From the NCBI GenBank assembly GCA_016748015.1, contig JAAOMT010000283.1:201322-265321 (forward strand): DNA of 64,000 nucleotides, given 5' to 3'. The notes below the pieces were generated by a model that made no database searches, had not been told where the DNA came from, and was given only the letters and a program-made list of their open reading frames with translations. How positions within the stretch are numbered: the first letter of the stretch is position 1; each line of letters starts with the position of its first letter. Positions 49,901 through 62,300 of this stretch are shown one piece after another. Origin of the DNA: Geosiphon pyriformis. Lineage: Eukaryota; Glomeromycota; Glomeromycetes; Archaeosporales; Geosiphonaceae. Both the position numbers and the translations under genes were made by a program.

Positions 49901-51584
49901 AGCTGGTGTTTTCGTCATCCCTTGCTGTTTCCGGCTCGCGTTGGTGTTAGTCCCTCAAATAATTTTTTGGCAGGTGTGGTTTGTATCTTTTCTGGGTATG
50001 ATTTGTCTTTAGGTGGCTCTCTGACTTGTGTTTTTCGTTGTCGGAATGGTACTCTTATGTTTCTGGTTCTTGGTAAACACTATTTTTTCAAGTGTGTCTT
50101 TTCACTCAGACATTATGGAATTGCTTTTGTGGAACAACTTCATGACCATAGTGGGAATGTTTTCAGTTGGGGAACCTTCAAGCATTGGAAGAGGCTGGAC
50201 CTTCGTGGCCCAGTTCCTTTGTGGTTTGATCTCTCTGTTCAATTTCTTGGTAGTGTTGTTCCTCCTTCTATTTGTCCCTCTTTTGTAGAGGATTGTGCTG
50301 GTTCTGATGTTTGTCTGTCTCATGGTTTTGGTGTGGTTTGTGACACTCTGCTGACCATCAATACCACTTGCCTGTCTGTGTATACGGATGGGTCTCTAAG
50401 TGGTCTGGGCACTGTTGACATGAAAGCAGGTGTTGCCATTTTTTTTGAGGACATTAACTCAGGTTTGGGTGTTGGGGTGTCTGGTTTGGTTTCTTCTACT
50501 CTGATGGAATTACAGGCAATTGCTTTGGCTCTTGAGTGTGTTCTCTCTTTTTGGTCGATTGATGTGTTTTCAGACAGCCAAGCTGCTGTGGATGTGTACA
50601 AGTCAGAGTTTTTGTTGGTTTATCCGGATTTTAGGAACCGTTGTTGGATTGAGCGCCATCACATAGCTAATGTCATTTGTTGCAAGAATTTGGATGTGAA
50701 TTGGATTAAAATTAAGAATCATTCAGGCATCCCAGGCAATGAACGTGCTGATGTACTTGTTAAGAAGGCTGTTTCTTCTGCTTGTCACCTGCCTTATTTG
50801 GTTGGCAAACGTTTTCTGAAGACGGGTGGTACCGCGGTTTCTGGTAATTCTAGACACTTTGTTCGTGATGTTTTCTGTTTGGTTCATCGCACTCACTGGG
50901 AGGTTGGATCTGGCTCTTGGGTTGTGGCAGATGATTTGCGTACTAATATTAATTGGTCCAAGTCTTCCCTGGTGTGGCATCCTGATTCTCACTTGGCTGC
51001 TGGTTTCACTAGTGCATGTATGGCTGGCTTTTGGACTTATTTTATGAAGGCCCTTCATTGTCAGCTCCCAATTGCTGTGCATAAGCATTTGTATGATAGG
51101 GGGTACCCCAGTGTAGTGTATTTGTATTCATGCTTCAGCTTGGGCGGCTCTTTCTGGTTTGTCTTGGTCTTCTTTGTGTGTCTTGCAGCTGTTGGATTCC
51201 TGTGTTTTCAAGGTTGGTGTTGGTGCTGCTCTGTATAAGGGCCTTGTTTTTAATGATTGGTATCATGAATCTGTCTCAGTTTTCAAGGATTCTGAGGTTG
51301 GGGCTAGTAAAATTGTGGATTTTGTACGTGGATTCTGTCTTGCGTTTCGAGATGACATTTGGTTGGTCCGCACCAGGCACCGAATGTTTATGGAAAAACA
51401 CGGTTTGATTCCATGTGACGGCTCCACTCCCACTTTGGTTTCTGGTTTGTCTATGGTTTTTTTAGCTGGTGTGATTAGATTGCTAGGTGTGGCTGAGGCT
51501 TTTGGAGTTGGTTTCAGGTTTCATAAGTTTTGTTCATTTTTTTCAGGTACTGGGGATTTGGTTTCTGTGCATATAGGTATATAG
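46975..51584 (+). pseudogene. LINE copy 2 ORF2: endonuclease, reverse transcriptase, RNase H
   Basis: ATG 46975. Endonuclease: WKIATCNVREMNN, ILGGDFNEDGSHK, TIDYVFVF and FDTDHQVVSV, all expected catalytic residues. TAG 48436-48438 falls between endonuclease and RT, at a position shared with copy 3. RT: MTMQSPIFAIGSVVEDALEK, AYDSVGWEHL, GLDQGEVFSSLLW and the intact box AGAFVDDTIWVGSS. RNase H: SVYTDGSLSGLGTV, LMELQAIALALE, VFSDSQAAVDV and NERADVL. TAG at 48655 and 48697 replace Trp; a two-base loss near 48755 shifts the frame. About 30 residues with the Cys-His finger are deleted near 51125, followed by a frame change to the last open part (51159-51584). Confidence 0.94.
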
Positions 51585-51718
51585 TGTAGTTCTGACTGGT
51601 CCGAGTGGCTGGTCACATGTAGAAAGTGCATGATTCGCTCCTAGTTTAGATCATTTGTATGATGTAAGACACTAGGTTGCATTTGGACCTCACTTGTTAA
51701 AATAAAAAAATAAAAAAA

Positions 51719-51727
51719 AAATTGCAA
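51719..51727. repeat. Probable target-site duplication of LINE copy 2, right
   Basis: AAATTGCAA, repeated at 44942-44950 just before the 5' end. Confidence 0.55.
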
Positions 51728-53813
51728 ATTGTTTTAAAATATTTTATTTGTTTTAAAAACTTAATTAATAAAAAATTTGAAATATTTAAATATAAAAAAA
51801 AATTAATCAAATTTTTAAACAAATTAATATTAATTATACAATATATTGCAAATTGAACAAAAAAAAATAATTACTATGTTTTATCTAATATATCAAAAAT
51901 ATAATAAAAAATATAATATGATATTTTTTTTTTATTTGTAATTATTATTTACAACAGTATTTTATTGATCTTATTAACTCAATTAAAATAAATTGAAAAA
52001 CATTTTACCACTTTTTTTATAAACTGCTTAATTTATCTTAATTTTTAAACATATGTTTTTTTATATTTTTTTTCACAATTTTCAATAAGATTTAAGTCAA
52101 AACTATTAAATAATTAAGTTATAATTTTAAGCATATTTTTTTAAAAAAAAATTTGGCTAAATAACTTGTGTGCTTTAAGTTATTATTTTATTAAAACTAT
52201 TATTTATTTCTTAATATTTTTCTTATCTTAGATAAATATTTACAAAATAATTTTTACATAAAACTTACCATTTATTATTTAAATAAAACTTATTTTTTTT
52301 TCATAAAAACTATTTTATGCTGTAATTTTTGTTTAATTTTTTAATATAACATAAATTGATTATTAGTCTTTATATTAATATTTTACTGTATTTTAAAATA
52401 AACCAAAAGCTGTTTTATTTAAAAAAACAGTTTTTTTTTAATTATTATTAAGATGTTTTTAAGTTTATTTTACATAATTTTTTTGTGGAAATTAATAAAC
52501 ATTAAAGTTGTTAAAAATAAGTCTTTATATTTATATTTAATTATATTTTTTTTTGCTAATTTTATTTTCAAAGTTCTTAAAAATATTATTTTATATTTAT
52601 AATGCATTTTTTTTTATTTTTTATAGCTAATTATTTCTATTTATATGTTTTATTATTCTTGTTTTTTCAAGTTTTTTAAAAATATTATAAATAATAAAGT
52701 ATAATATATTTGTTTGTTGTTTTATTTTAATTGTATTTTATATTTCTTTATTCTAAAAATATAATATGGTTTAATATTATGTTTTTTGTTGATAACATTG
52801 TGCAAGAAAATTTCTAAAAAATTATTAATAAAATACATAAAAAAATTTATTATATTTAGTTATTTATCTTAATATTTACTTTTTAATTTAATTATTACAA
52901 ATTAACTAAAATTGATTAAACTGTATCAAGTTTTGTAATATGTATTTTTATTCAATTTTTTTGTAATATACTGTAAAATTATAATTTAAATTAATTTTAT
53001 CTTTTTAGTTTTTTTATTTAATTATTATATAAATCTTAACAAAAAGCTATTTTTTGGTAATAAACTTTATTATAACTACACAAATTAAGATTTTTTTGAC
53101 TTTTTATAAATAATTAAATACATAATAATAAAATAATTATTTTACATAAATTCATATTATTTTAATTAATTTATATATTATATATATTTGGTTAATTTAA
53201 TATTGTTTTTAATATATTGCTTAAAAAATTTTAATTGAAAATTTTTTTTAATCAACAACCAAAAATTGCTTTGAATCTATATATGTAAAATCTATATATT
53301 TAAAATATTTTATTTAACTATTTTTATTATTGTTTTTTTAATTATATTAACAACATTAATAATTGGTTTTTTGGTTTAAATAAAACATAAAATTTACAAA
53401 ATTACAAACAAAAAAGTTTATTTGATTTTTTTAATGCAACATAACATTAAAAATATATAAAAATATTAACTTGAATCATTTTTTTCTTAAGTATTTGCAT
53501 ATTATTTATTTTAAAAACATAATAAACAAAATTTTTACTTTATTTTTTTAAAACTATTTCTAATTGTACTATATTAAGAAAAACAAAAATAACAAACTAT
53601 AAATTACACTATTATTGCTTTGGACTTATAATGGTTTCCATTTCGTAATGTATGTGTCGATCTCTGAATTATGACAGTTGCTCAAAATTTTCAATTATAA
53701 AAAAACGTTGTGACTAATGAATAAATGACGCGCAAATGCCAAAAATTTAAAATTCAAAGAATTCAACTCTGATAATAATAATAATCTAAAAGTTAATATT
53801 TGTAAATGTCTCA
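51728..53813. other. AT desert between LINE copy 2 and the epimerase-like gene
   Basis: About 2 kb at roughly 12 % GC by eye, with dense stops in all frames. No exon or structured repeat seen. The last 200 bases (from about 53600) are closer to normal composition and belong to the 3' side of the next gene. Confidence 0.65.
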
Positions 53814-54970
53814 CTATATTATATTTTCGTCTCTGTATTCTTGATTTGTCTTGATTTTATTTTCGGCTAACTGTGTTAATCCTTCCTTCCTTGTTATTTG
53901 GCCCACATAACCAATCTCTTCTCTGGCTTTTGTAGCGTCCAATCGTAGATCTCGATGAAGACATATTAAAGGTTCTCTACTCATTCCTTCAAACACCCAT
54001 TTTTTACCATAACCTAAAAGAGGAATCCATTCGACAAGAGTGATTCCTCCAAATACCAGCCATCGAGGTAATCGAAAATTGGAAAATGGACGCGATACAT
54101 GTTTCAAATCATATGCAGCACCAACATATAATTCTGTGAAATCTTCCACCTGGATATCACCTTCAGGATCCTGAAACTCGTAAATAATGGAAGGAAGTAA
54201 CTCGCTAATAGTGGCACAATAGACTGCCTCACACGCGTTTTTAATATGCTGAGTGGATATTGGGTAGGCAGTTGGACTAATTTTCCATATCGGGTTCCTT
54301 GATAAATCATATAATTTCGGCAATAGCACATTATCATCATTTCCCCATAACCAACCTAATCGAAGAATTGCTACGTCACGAAGTGAAGCTTTAAGTACAA
54401 TATCTTCTGATAAGCATTTTGATTTTGAGTATGGTGCCCAGTCAGGTAAAGACTCTTTTGGGTAATGAGCACTCAGAAGAGCAGTAAAGGAAGAAATATG
54501 TATAAAACGTGGAGGTTCAACAGAAGCAGGCAGGCTGCTCAGAATAGCGACCAAAAGTTTTGTTCCTTGTATATTAACTTTTTCAAAATCTTCAAAATAA
54601 CCCCAGGAGTTTACCTATAGATGAAAAAGGAGAAATATATGAGATTTGAGAAATTGAAAATATGGCACCAGAAATCATTTTGCTAAAAACCTAAAAGTTT
54701 TAATCTACTATATACCTTTGCAGCCATGTGAATAACAATATCAACTTCATTAACCGCTTCTCTCAATAAATCTTCATCAGTTATACAACCTCTTATTATT
54801 CGGATTCTTTCCTTGCCATTTTGCACCTTCTCTGCAGCCTTCAATATTTCGTCGTCGGCATCACCAGAGCGTGAGAGAACTAACAAGGAAAGGTGGTAGT
54901 CTTGGGAAAGGGAATACTCTATAAAGTTACGTCCCAGGAATCCTGATCCACCAGTCAGAAATATTTTCAT
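53814..54970 (-). CDS. NAD(P)-dependent epimerase/3-beta-HSD-like protein
   Basis: Two exons, 54716-54970 and 53814-54614, with a 101-bp GT-AG intron in phase 0, give 351 residues. An extended short-chain dehydrogenase: the Rossmann motif FLTGGSGFLG (residues 4-13) binds NAD(P), HMAAK ends exon 1 at the expected strand, ISS (125-127) and Tyr147/Lys151 in PYSKSK supply the Ser-Tyr-Lys set. LRLGWLWG and YGKKWVFEGM are typical of sterol- or sugar-type members. A hydrophobic stretch (WLVFGGITLVEWIPLLGYG) may associate with membrane. The substrate cannot be told. The start is the first ATG; an in-frame TTG lies nine bases upstream. The gene reads as intact. Confidence 0.9.
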
Positions 54971-55282
54971 TTTATTCAAAGGATGAAACAGTACCTTTTT
55001 TTGGAATAAGTCTAAAGATGATAAGAATATATCACCTGATAAATAAACAGTTAATTTCCATAATCTTCGTATGATTTTATTATTATTATTATTATTATTT
55101 TGGAAAATATATTATTACAAACTAGAATAAATAATAATAAAACTCAGTTTAAATTAAATTTGTTTTTAATTTATATTTATTATAAATTATAAAAATAAGA
55201 ATTATTTATAATAAATAATAAATATCATATAACATTATGACTAAAACACATAATTTTTATTAATATTACATGTATTAACTAG
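54971..55282. other. Intergenic DNA before E3
   Basis: Holds a (TTA)n microsatellite at about 55078-55100 and then AT-rich sequence ending in half of the palindrome in which E3 inserted. Confidence 0.6.
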
Positions 55283-56391
55283 TATTACTCATAAAATATA
55301 GGAAGTATATTAGCATATAAATTAGCCAATCATAGGTAGACGTAGTAAATGTGGAATTCCAGGATTCCTCTCAAAGGAATTGCAGGATTCCAGGAATTGC
55401 AGGATTCTTACACGAAGAATTGCAGGATTTCAGAATTCCAGAATTCCTCTCAAAGGAATTGCAGAATTTCAGGAATTCTAAGATTCTTGACATAAAGAAT
55501 TGAGGAATTGAGGAATCTCAAATACATATATATAGCAGTAGTATCAGAAGTTAGAAAATTAGTCAATAGGACTTAGAGTCAATTGATTTACAGAGTCAAT
55601 TAGACTCATAGAATCAATTAGACTTGCAAAATCATAATTATTAAAATTACAAAAAAAAGAATCGCCACCAAAACTTCTTAGCTTAGTTATCACAATCCTC
55701 AAATAAATAATTATTCGCTATATCAAATTTATTTTCACTATCAATACTTCATGTTAATAGTAACTGCTACTTAACCATACTGGAACAATAACTCTTGATT
55801 ACAGCTATTAATGGACTACTAACTTGCAAATCGCCTTGGCTTATTTCTTACTTTCTTTTTTATCTTTTCTTTATTTTTCTTTGTTGTCTACTAACTTGAT
55901 TAAAGGATTTACTCTTGGAGAACTTATGGAGGAATAAAACTTATTTAAACAATATTTACTCTTGGAGGACTTACAGAGGAATAAAACTTACTTAAACAAT
56001 ACTTACTCTTGGAGGACTTATGGAGGAATAAACTTGCTTAAACAATATTTACTTTTGGAGAACTTATAGAGAAATAAACTTGCTTAAACAATACTTACTC
56101 TTGGAGGACTTACAGAGGAACTGACATCAGAAAACAGCACTAGTATATACTTACAAAAGATATTGTACTAGGAGAATCATCAATCATCAAGCTGAGCAAG
56201 CAATCGACAAAACTATGGTTTCAAGAAACTACTGATAAACTGTTACCATTGAATCTCTGTTCATTATACAAAAAACTTGATTAGAAAACCTTCAGATAAA
56301 ATACCTTCAGATTATCATTGTTATCAATTGCTTTGCATACCAAGTTATGGGTTTGTTATTTACTCAATACCCCAAAGAATCACCTGTAACA
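55283..56391 (+). repeat. 5' LTR of E3
   Basis: 1109 bp. It begins TATTACTC (TGTTACTC in the right copy) and ends CCTGTAACA. The first 250 bp repeat short GGAATT/GCAGGATTCC-type words, and about 55900-56120 holds five units of about 46 bp (TACTCTTGGAGGACTTA...). Confidence 0.93.
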
Positions 56392-56410
56392 TTTGGTGCT
56401 TCCTGTGAGG
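56392..56410 (+). other. Primer-binding site of E3
   Basis: TTTGGTGCTTCCTGTGAGG directly after the LTR end. It begins with the same TTTGGTGC as E2. Confidence 0.75.
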
Positions 56411-57500
56411 TATAATCCAACAGAAAACCAGTACCAACAACAACCATGCAAAAAAGTGGCAGACCAAGAGAAAACAAGAGAAAATCACTTAAGATTCGTG
56501 AAATCTTTATTTTACCATTACCTTTAAAAACCTCATTAAATTAAAACTCTGTTTATTCAAAATCCAATCATTAAAACCCTGACCATTTGAAATATACCAT
56601 TGATAAATTTATTAAAAACTTGTTAAATTAAAAACTCCAATTATTTAAGACCTGATCTTTAAAAGTCCGAACATTCGAAAATTACCATTAATAAATTCAT
56701 TAAAAACTTGTTAAATTAAAACTCTGATTATTCAAGACCCGATTGTTCAAAAAACCCAAACATTCGAAACCTAATAATTCCAACCCTGCTATCATACAAA
56801 AAAACTTACTATCGATAAAACTCATTAAATCTCTAGCAATTCAAACTCCAGGAATTATTCAAAAACCCGAACATTTAAAGTCCAATAAATTTTAAACCCC
56901 ACTATCATACAAGGAAACTTACTTCCAATAGTCCAATAAAACCTAATTCTCACAATACCAATAAATTAGCAAAACTCACCTAACAGTCCTGAGTCAGAAT
57001 ATTGGGACATAGTCACAATCTACTCCCATGCATCATATATTCAAAAAAGAGCCAATCAGCAAGAACAAATGGAAATTGGAATTGGAACTTAATCTTGATT
57101 CAAACTCTGCTGATAACAGCAACAATTCAAACTCTGCTGATGACAACAACAATTCAAACTCCACTGATAACAACAACAATTCAAACTCCACTAATGACAA
57201 ATGACAATTTAAACTCTGCCAACAACAATTCAAACTCTGCTTCAAACACCAAACAATATATCACACTTTTAGATCTTACAATGGAGCAGAAATTAACTCA
57301 ATTCAGTAATAATAATGAGGGCATTATGTCTGAACATGCACATAATACAGATGCAAGATTTGAATGTAGATATTCTGGACAGACTATTACAGTTAAAAAC
57401 CCCAGTCACATATAAAATTAGATTTACAAATAGCAATAGAAATTATCACAACAACATTGATACAAAAAAGAGATTTAGAAGATTTCATAAGAGCTCAATA
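56411..57500 (+). other. Interior of E3: repeat-rich, no enzyme domains
   Basis: 56520-56780 holds about three imperfect units of about 100 bp (AAAACTTGTTAAATTAAAACT and AACATTCGAAA words). 57100-57240 holds about five units near 27 bp built on AACAACAATTCAAACTCTGC. An open frame of 137 residues (57002-57415) runs through the second repeat in a Thr/Ile-rich sense; a Ser/Asn sense is also open, so coding is doubtful. The piece after it (QYITLLDLTMEQKL ... FECRYSGQTITVKN) may be a relic of an internal gene, family unknown. Confidence 0.6.
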
Positions 57501-57516
57501 TTAAAGGAGGAAATAA
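57500..57516 (+). other. Polypurine tract of E3
   Basis: TTAAAGGAGGAAATAA directly before the right LTR start TGTTAC. Confidence 0.72.
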
Positions 57517-58530
57517 TGTTACTCATAAAATATAGGAAGTATATTAGTATATAAATTAGCCAATCATAGGTAGACATAGTAAATGTGGAATTCCAGAATT
57601 TCTTTCAGAGGAATTGCAAGATTCCAGGAATTGCAGGATTCTCACACGAGGAATCGCAGGATTCCAGAATTCCTGACATGAAAAATTGAGGAATTGAGGA
57701 ATTTCAAATATGTATATATAGCAGTAGTATCAAAAGTTAGAAAATTAGTCAATGGGACTTAGAGTCAATTGATTTGTAGAGTCAATTAAACTCATAGAAT
57801 CAATTAGACTTGCAAAATCATAATTATTAAAATTACAAAAAAAAGAATCACCACCAAGACTCCTTAACTTAGTTATCACAATCCTCAAATAAATAATTAT
57901 TTGCTATATTAAATTTATTTTCACTATCAACACTTCATGTTGATAGTAACTGCTACTTGACCATATTGAAACAATAGCTCTTGATCACAGCTATTGATGG
58001 GCTACTAACTTGCAAATTGCCTTGGCTTATTTTTTACTTTCTCTTTTATCTTTTCTTTATTTTTCTTTGTTGTCTACTAACTTGATTAAAGGATTTACTC
58101 TTGGAGGACTTACAGAGGAATAAAACTTACTTAAACAATACTTACTCTTGGAGGACTTATGGAGGAATAAACTTGCTTAAACAATATTTACTTTTGGAGA
58201 ACTTATAGAGAAATAAACTTGCTTAAACAATACTTACTCTTAGAGGACTTACAGAAGAACTAACATCAGGAAACAGCACTAGTATACACTTATGGAAGAT
58301 ATCGTACCAGAAAAATCATCAACCATCAAGCTGAGCAAGCAATCAACAAAACTACAGTTTTAGGAAACTACTAATAAACTGTTACCATTGAATCTCTGTC
58401 CATTATACAAAAAACTTGATTAGAAAACTTTCAGATAAAATACCTTCAGATTATCATTGTCATTAATTGCTTTGTACACCAAGTTATGGGTTTGTTATTC
58501 ACTCAACACCCCAAAGAATTACCTGTAACA
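57517..58530 (+). repeat. 3' LTR of E3
   Basis: 1014 bp, partner of 55283-56391. It has four of the 46-bp units (about 58090-58260) against five in the left copy, which accounts for part of the length difference. Confidence 0.93.
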
Positions 58531-58534
58531 CTAG

Positions 58535-59164
58535 TTAATACATATATTTAGCCATTTTATTTTTAAATAAAATTATTAATCTGATTATTGACTTAATTAT
58601 TAATTTAATTAACTAATCATTAATTTAGTTATTAATTTGGTTATTAATTTTTTTAAACTATAACTTCATTAATTACAAAAAAACAATTAAGTACAAAATT
58701 AAAAATAATTATTTATTGAATTTATTATTATTTTTTTGTTTATTTCTTATTTTTACATATCTTATCTTTTTTTTTCTTGATTTATATTGTTAAAATTAGT
58801 TTGAAATTTTATTTATTTGTTTTGTAATTTATTAATTAAAAAATACAATAATACTTTATTAATTTTAAAAATTATTAAAATAAAGCATAAAATAATAACA
58901 ATAATATTTAATTATTTATATAAATTTGATTTACTTTAAACTTTTAATAATTTTTGTTAATTTATTTGTAAATTTTATTAATTTTAATATTAAACAGATT
59001 ATTTATATTAATTAAAACAAAACAGTCTAATAATTTGTGGTAAAAAACTCATTAATATTTATTTTTAAATATCCAAACAAATTAAGTAATTATAATTTTA
59101 AAACTAATTATATATATTAAATCTTTACAAATTTAATTTGTTTTTTTAATTATTTATTATTTTT
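58535..59164. other. AT-rich spacer between E3 and LINE copy 3
   Basis: No gene seen. T-rich runs from about 59140 merge into the A-tail of LINE copy 3. Confidence 0.65.
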
Positions 59165-59312
59165 TAATTTATTATTTTTTTTTATTTTTTTTTATTTTAA
59201 CGAGTGAGGTCCAAACGCGACCTAGTGCTATATATCATACACATGATCTAAACTAGGTGCGAATCATGCGCTTTCTACATGTGACCAGCCACTCGGGCCA
59301 GTCAGGACTACA

Positions 59313-62300
59313 CTATACACTTATATGCACAGAAACTGGATCTCCAATACCTGAAAAAAATGGACAAAACTTACGAAACCTGAAACCAACTCCAAAAGCT
59401 TCAGCCACCCCTAGCAATCTGACCACACCAGTCGAAAACACCATAGGCAAACCAGAAACTGAAGCAGGAGCGGAGCCATCACGTGGAATCAAACCGTGCC
59501 TTTCTATAAACGCTTGGTGTCTGGCCCAGACCAACCAAACATCATCCCGAAATGCCAAACAAAACCCACGCACAAAGCTCACAATTCTCCTAGCACCTTC
59601 CTTAGAATCTTTAAAGACTGAGACAGACTCACGAAACCATTCATCGAAAACAAAGCCCTTATACAGAGCAACACCAACTCTGACCTCAGAAACACAAGAA
59701 GCCAAGGCCTGTAAGACACATGAAGAAGAGCGAGAAAGACCAGAAAGAGTCTCCCAAGCCAAAACATGTGCACCCAACAAACGAGCACAGCCAATGACAT
59801 CCTGAGGACACGAAAAGACATGATCTGAGGTCTCAACATCACCACAAAACAGACAGACCACACTGGGGTATCTCCTATCATATAAACGCTTGCGCACTGC
59901 AACAGGAAACCAATGATGGAGAGCCTTCATAAAGTAAGTACGACAGCCTGCCATGTGCATGCTGGTAAAACCGGATGCCAAATGAGAATCGGGGTGCCAC
60001 ACCATAAAAGACTTAGACCAATTGATATTAGCACATAAACTATCATTCACAACACAAGAACCAACTCCAATCTCCCAACAAGCTCGATGAACTGACCGGA
60101 AAACATCACGAACAAAGTGTCTAAAGTTACCAGAAACTGCCATATCACCAGCATATAGAAAATATTTACTGACTAAATGAGGTAGGCGCCAAGCAGAGAG
60201 AGCAGTGCCTTTGGCAAGCGTATTAGCATGTTCGTTGCCTGAGACACCTGAATGATCTTTCACCTTAACCCAATTCACATCCAAATTCTTTTGATGAATG
60301 ATAGTGGCAATGTGATGATGCTCAATCCAACAGCGATTCCTAAAATCCGGACGAGCCAGCGAAGACTCCGACCTATATACATCCAAAGCAGCCTGGCTAT
60401 CCAAAAACAAGTCAATTGAACGAGAAAAAGGAACACACTCAAGGGCCAAAGCTATGGCTTGCAGTTCTGTCAGAGTAGAAGAAACCAAACCAGACACCCC
60501 TACACCCAAACCCAATTTAATGTCCTCAAAAAAAATGGCAGCACCTGCTCTCATGTCAACAGTGCCCAGGCCAGAAAGAGATCCATCCGTATACACAGAA
60601 AGGCGGGCAGCATCAATGGTTGGCAAAGTGTCACGAATCACACCAAAATCATGAGAAAGATAAATATTAGACACAGCATGACCATCCACCAAAAAGGAAC
60701 TTAAAGAGAGAGGCACAATGCTACCAAGAAAGCAAATGGAAAGATTAAACCAGAAAGGGACTGGGCCACGAGGGTTCAGTCTCTTCCAGCGCCTGAAGGT
60801 CCCCCAACTAAAAACATCACCATTATGGTCACAAAGCTGTTCCATGAAAGCAACTCCATAACGTTTGAGCGAAGAGACACACTTGAAAAAACAGGATTCA
60901 CCAAGAACCAAAGACATAGGAGTACTGCACCGATGACAAAAAGCACAAGCTAGAGGGCCTCCCAAAGACAAATCACACCCAGAAAAAATACGAACCACAC
61001 CCGCCAAAAAATTATCTGAGGGACTGATACCAACACGAGCTGGAAACAGCAAGGGATGACGAGGACACCAGCTGAGAACCTGGAGGTCATGAGACCTATG
61101 AGAAAACAAGCGACCCAAGACACCAGTAGAATTTGCAAAAGCAACAATGGAGGCCGATTTACTCTCAGCCTGGATCTGTTTGAAAGTTTTTAGATTGTAC
61201 AAAGAGGAGTGATGAAGTGCATCACTGGGAAAATCACGTGGCAATCCAGACTTGGACTTGAAAACCTTGCACACCAAAGCATCCTATTTATTACACACAT
61301 CAACAGAAATGAAACTGAACTGAGTCCTGTAGCTGATGATAGGAAAAAGAACTGCAGACACCAAATATGCATACTGTTTGTTCGAAATCGCCTTTCTCAA
61401 AACAAGATTCACAAAAAACCATACATCGCCTAAGCTTTAGCCAAGCTAGGCTTCGAAAGACCCTCTGAAGACAAAAAAATACCCAAATAATGATGAGATT
61501 CCTCTCTCTTGGCAATGAAAATAGGTGCACTACTGATAGTTAAATGAGGATCCAGCACCCAGCAATTGATGGGAATGGCCACTGTTTTGTCATTGTTTAC
61601 AGAAATATTGTTAAATCTAAAAAATTCACTAGCAACATCAAGGATGTGTTGTGTAGCAGCCTGGCTGCTACCAACCCAAATAGTATCGTCGACAAAAGCG
61701 CTGGCAGCAAAAAACGAAGACAGCCCAGCTTGAGAATCCACCCGGCCGGTTCTTGATATGAAATTAGAATTCAACCTGTAGCCATATACACTATCCTGTC
61801 TCTTGATCTCACACAAAAGTGAATCATAAAAAATATGCCAGAGAAGAGACAAGAAGACTTCTCTTTGGTCCAGCCCATTGTGGACACAATACCCATCAGT
61901 CAAGCCAAAGTCAGTCATCACTCTGTTGACGCGACCATTGTGAATACTGCCAAAAAATCTGATAAACCTGTCACACATTTTGATCCTGACTAGACTCCTC
62001 CTAAGATGTTTCCAACCCACCAAGTCATAAGTCTTGCACATGTCCTGTAAAACCAGCCAAAGTTCACAGTTCTTCTCCAAAGCATCCTCAACCACAGAAC
62101 CAATAGCAAAAATGGGAGACTGCATTGTCATACTCTTCAAAACTGAAAAATTGTCCCCACGAAGAACATCAAAAGTGCTGCAAGCCAGAGAGATCCTATC
62201 CAAAAAGATCTTGGAGAGAATCTTGTGGGCCGTTTCAATTAAAGCTATAGGACGGGTGTTTGTGAGGACACTCTTCCATTCATATAGTTTAGGAATCATC

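Larger units (their letters stand above)
44951..51718 (+). mobile_element. LINE copy 2 (full length, broken)
   Basis: Same family as copies 1 and 3, on the opposite strand. It has a short 5' leader (AACTTCTTTCTCTC at 44961), ORF1, ORF2, the conserved 3' box (CACATGTAGAAAG) and an A-rich tail with T interruptions (51700-51718). AAATTGCAA at 44942-44950 and 51719-51727 is a probable 9-bp target-site duplication. Damage is light: two stops and one T-run shift in ORF1, three stops, one indel and one deletion in ORF2. Confidence 0.94.
55283..58530 (+). mobile_element. Non-autonomous LTR element E3
   Basis: Two direct LTRs (1109 and 1014 bp) flank only about 1.1 kb. The primer-binding site follows the left LTR and a polypurine tract precedes the right LTR, both in plus orientation. 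The interior has no protease, RT or integrase. Flanking CTAG at 55279-55282 and 58531-58534 is the likely target duplication. Termini (TGTTAC/GTAACA) and primer site match E2, so an E2-like element may have supplied the enzymes. Confidence 0.92.

Noticed and set aside
57002-57415. Protein-coding gene in E3
   Set aside because: Open only because a 27-bp repeat has no stops in two senses; there is no start context or recognised domain.
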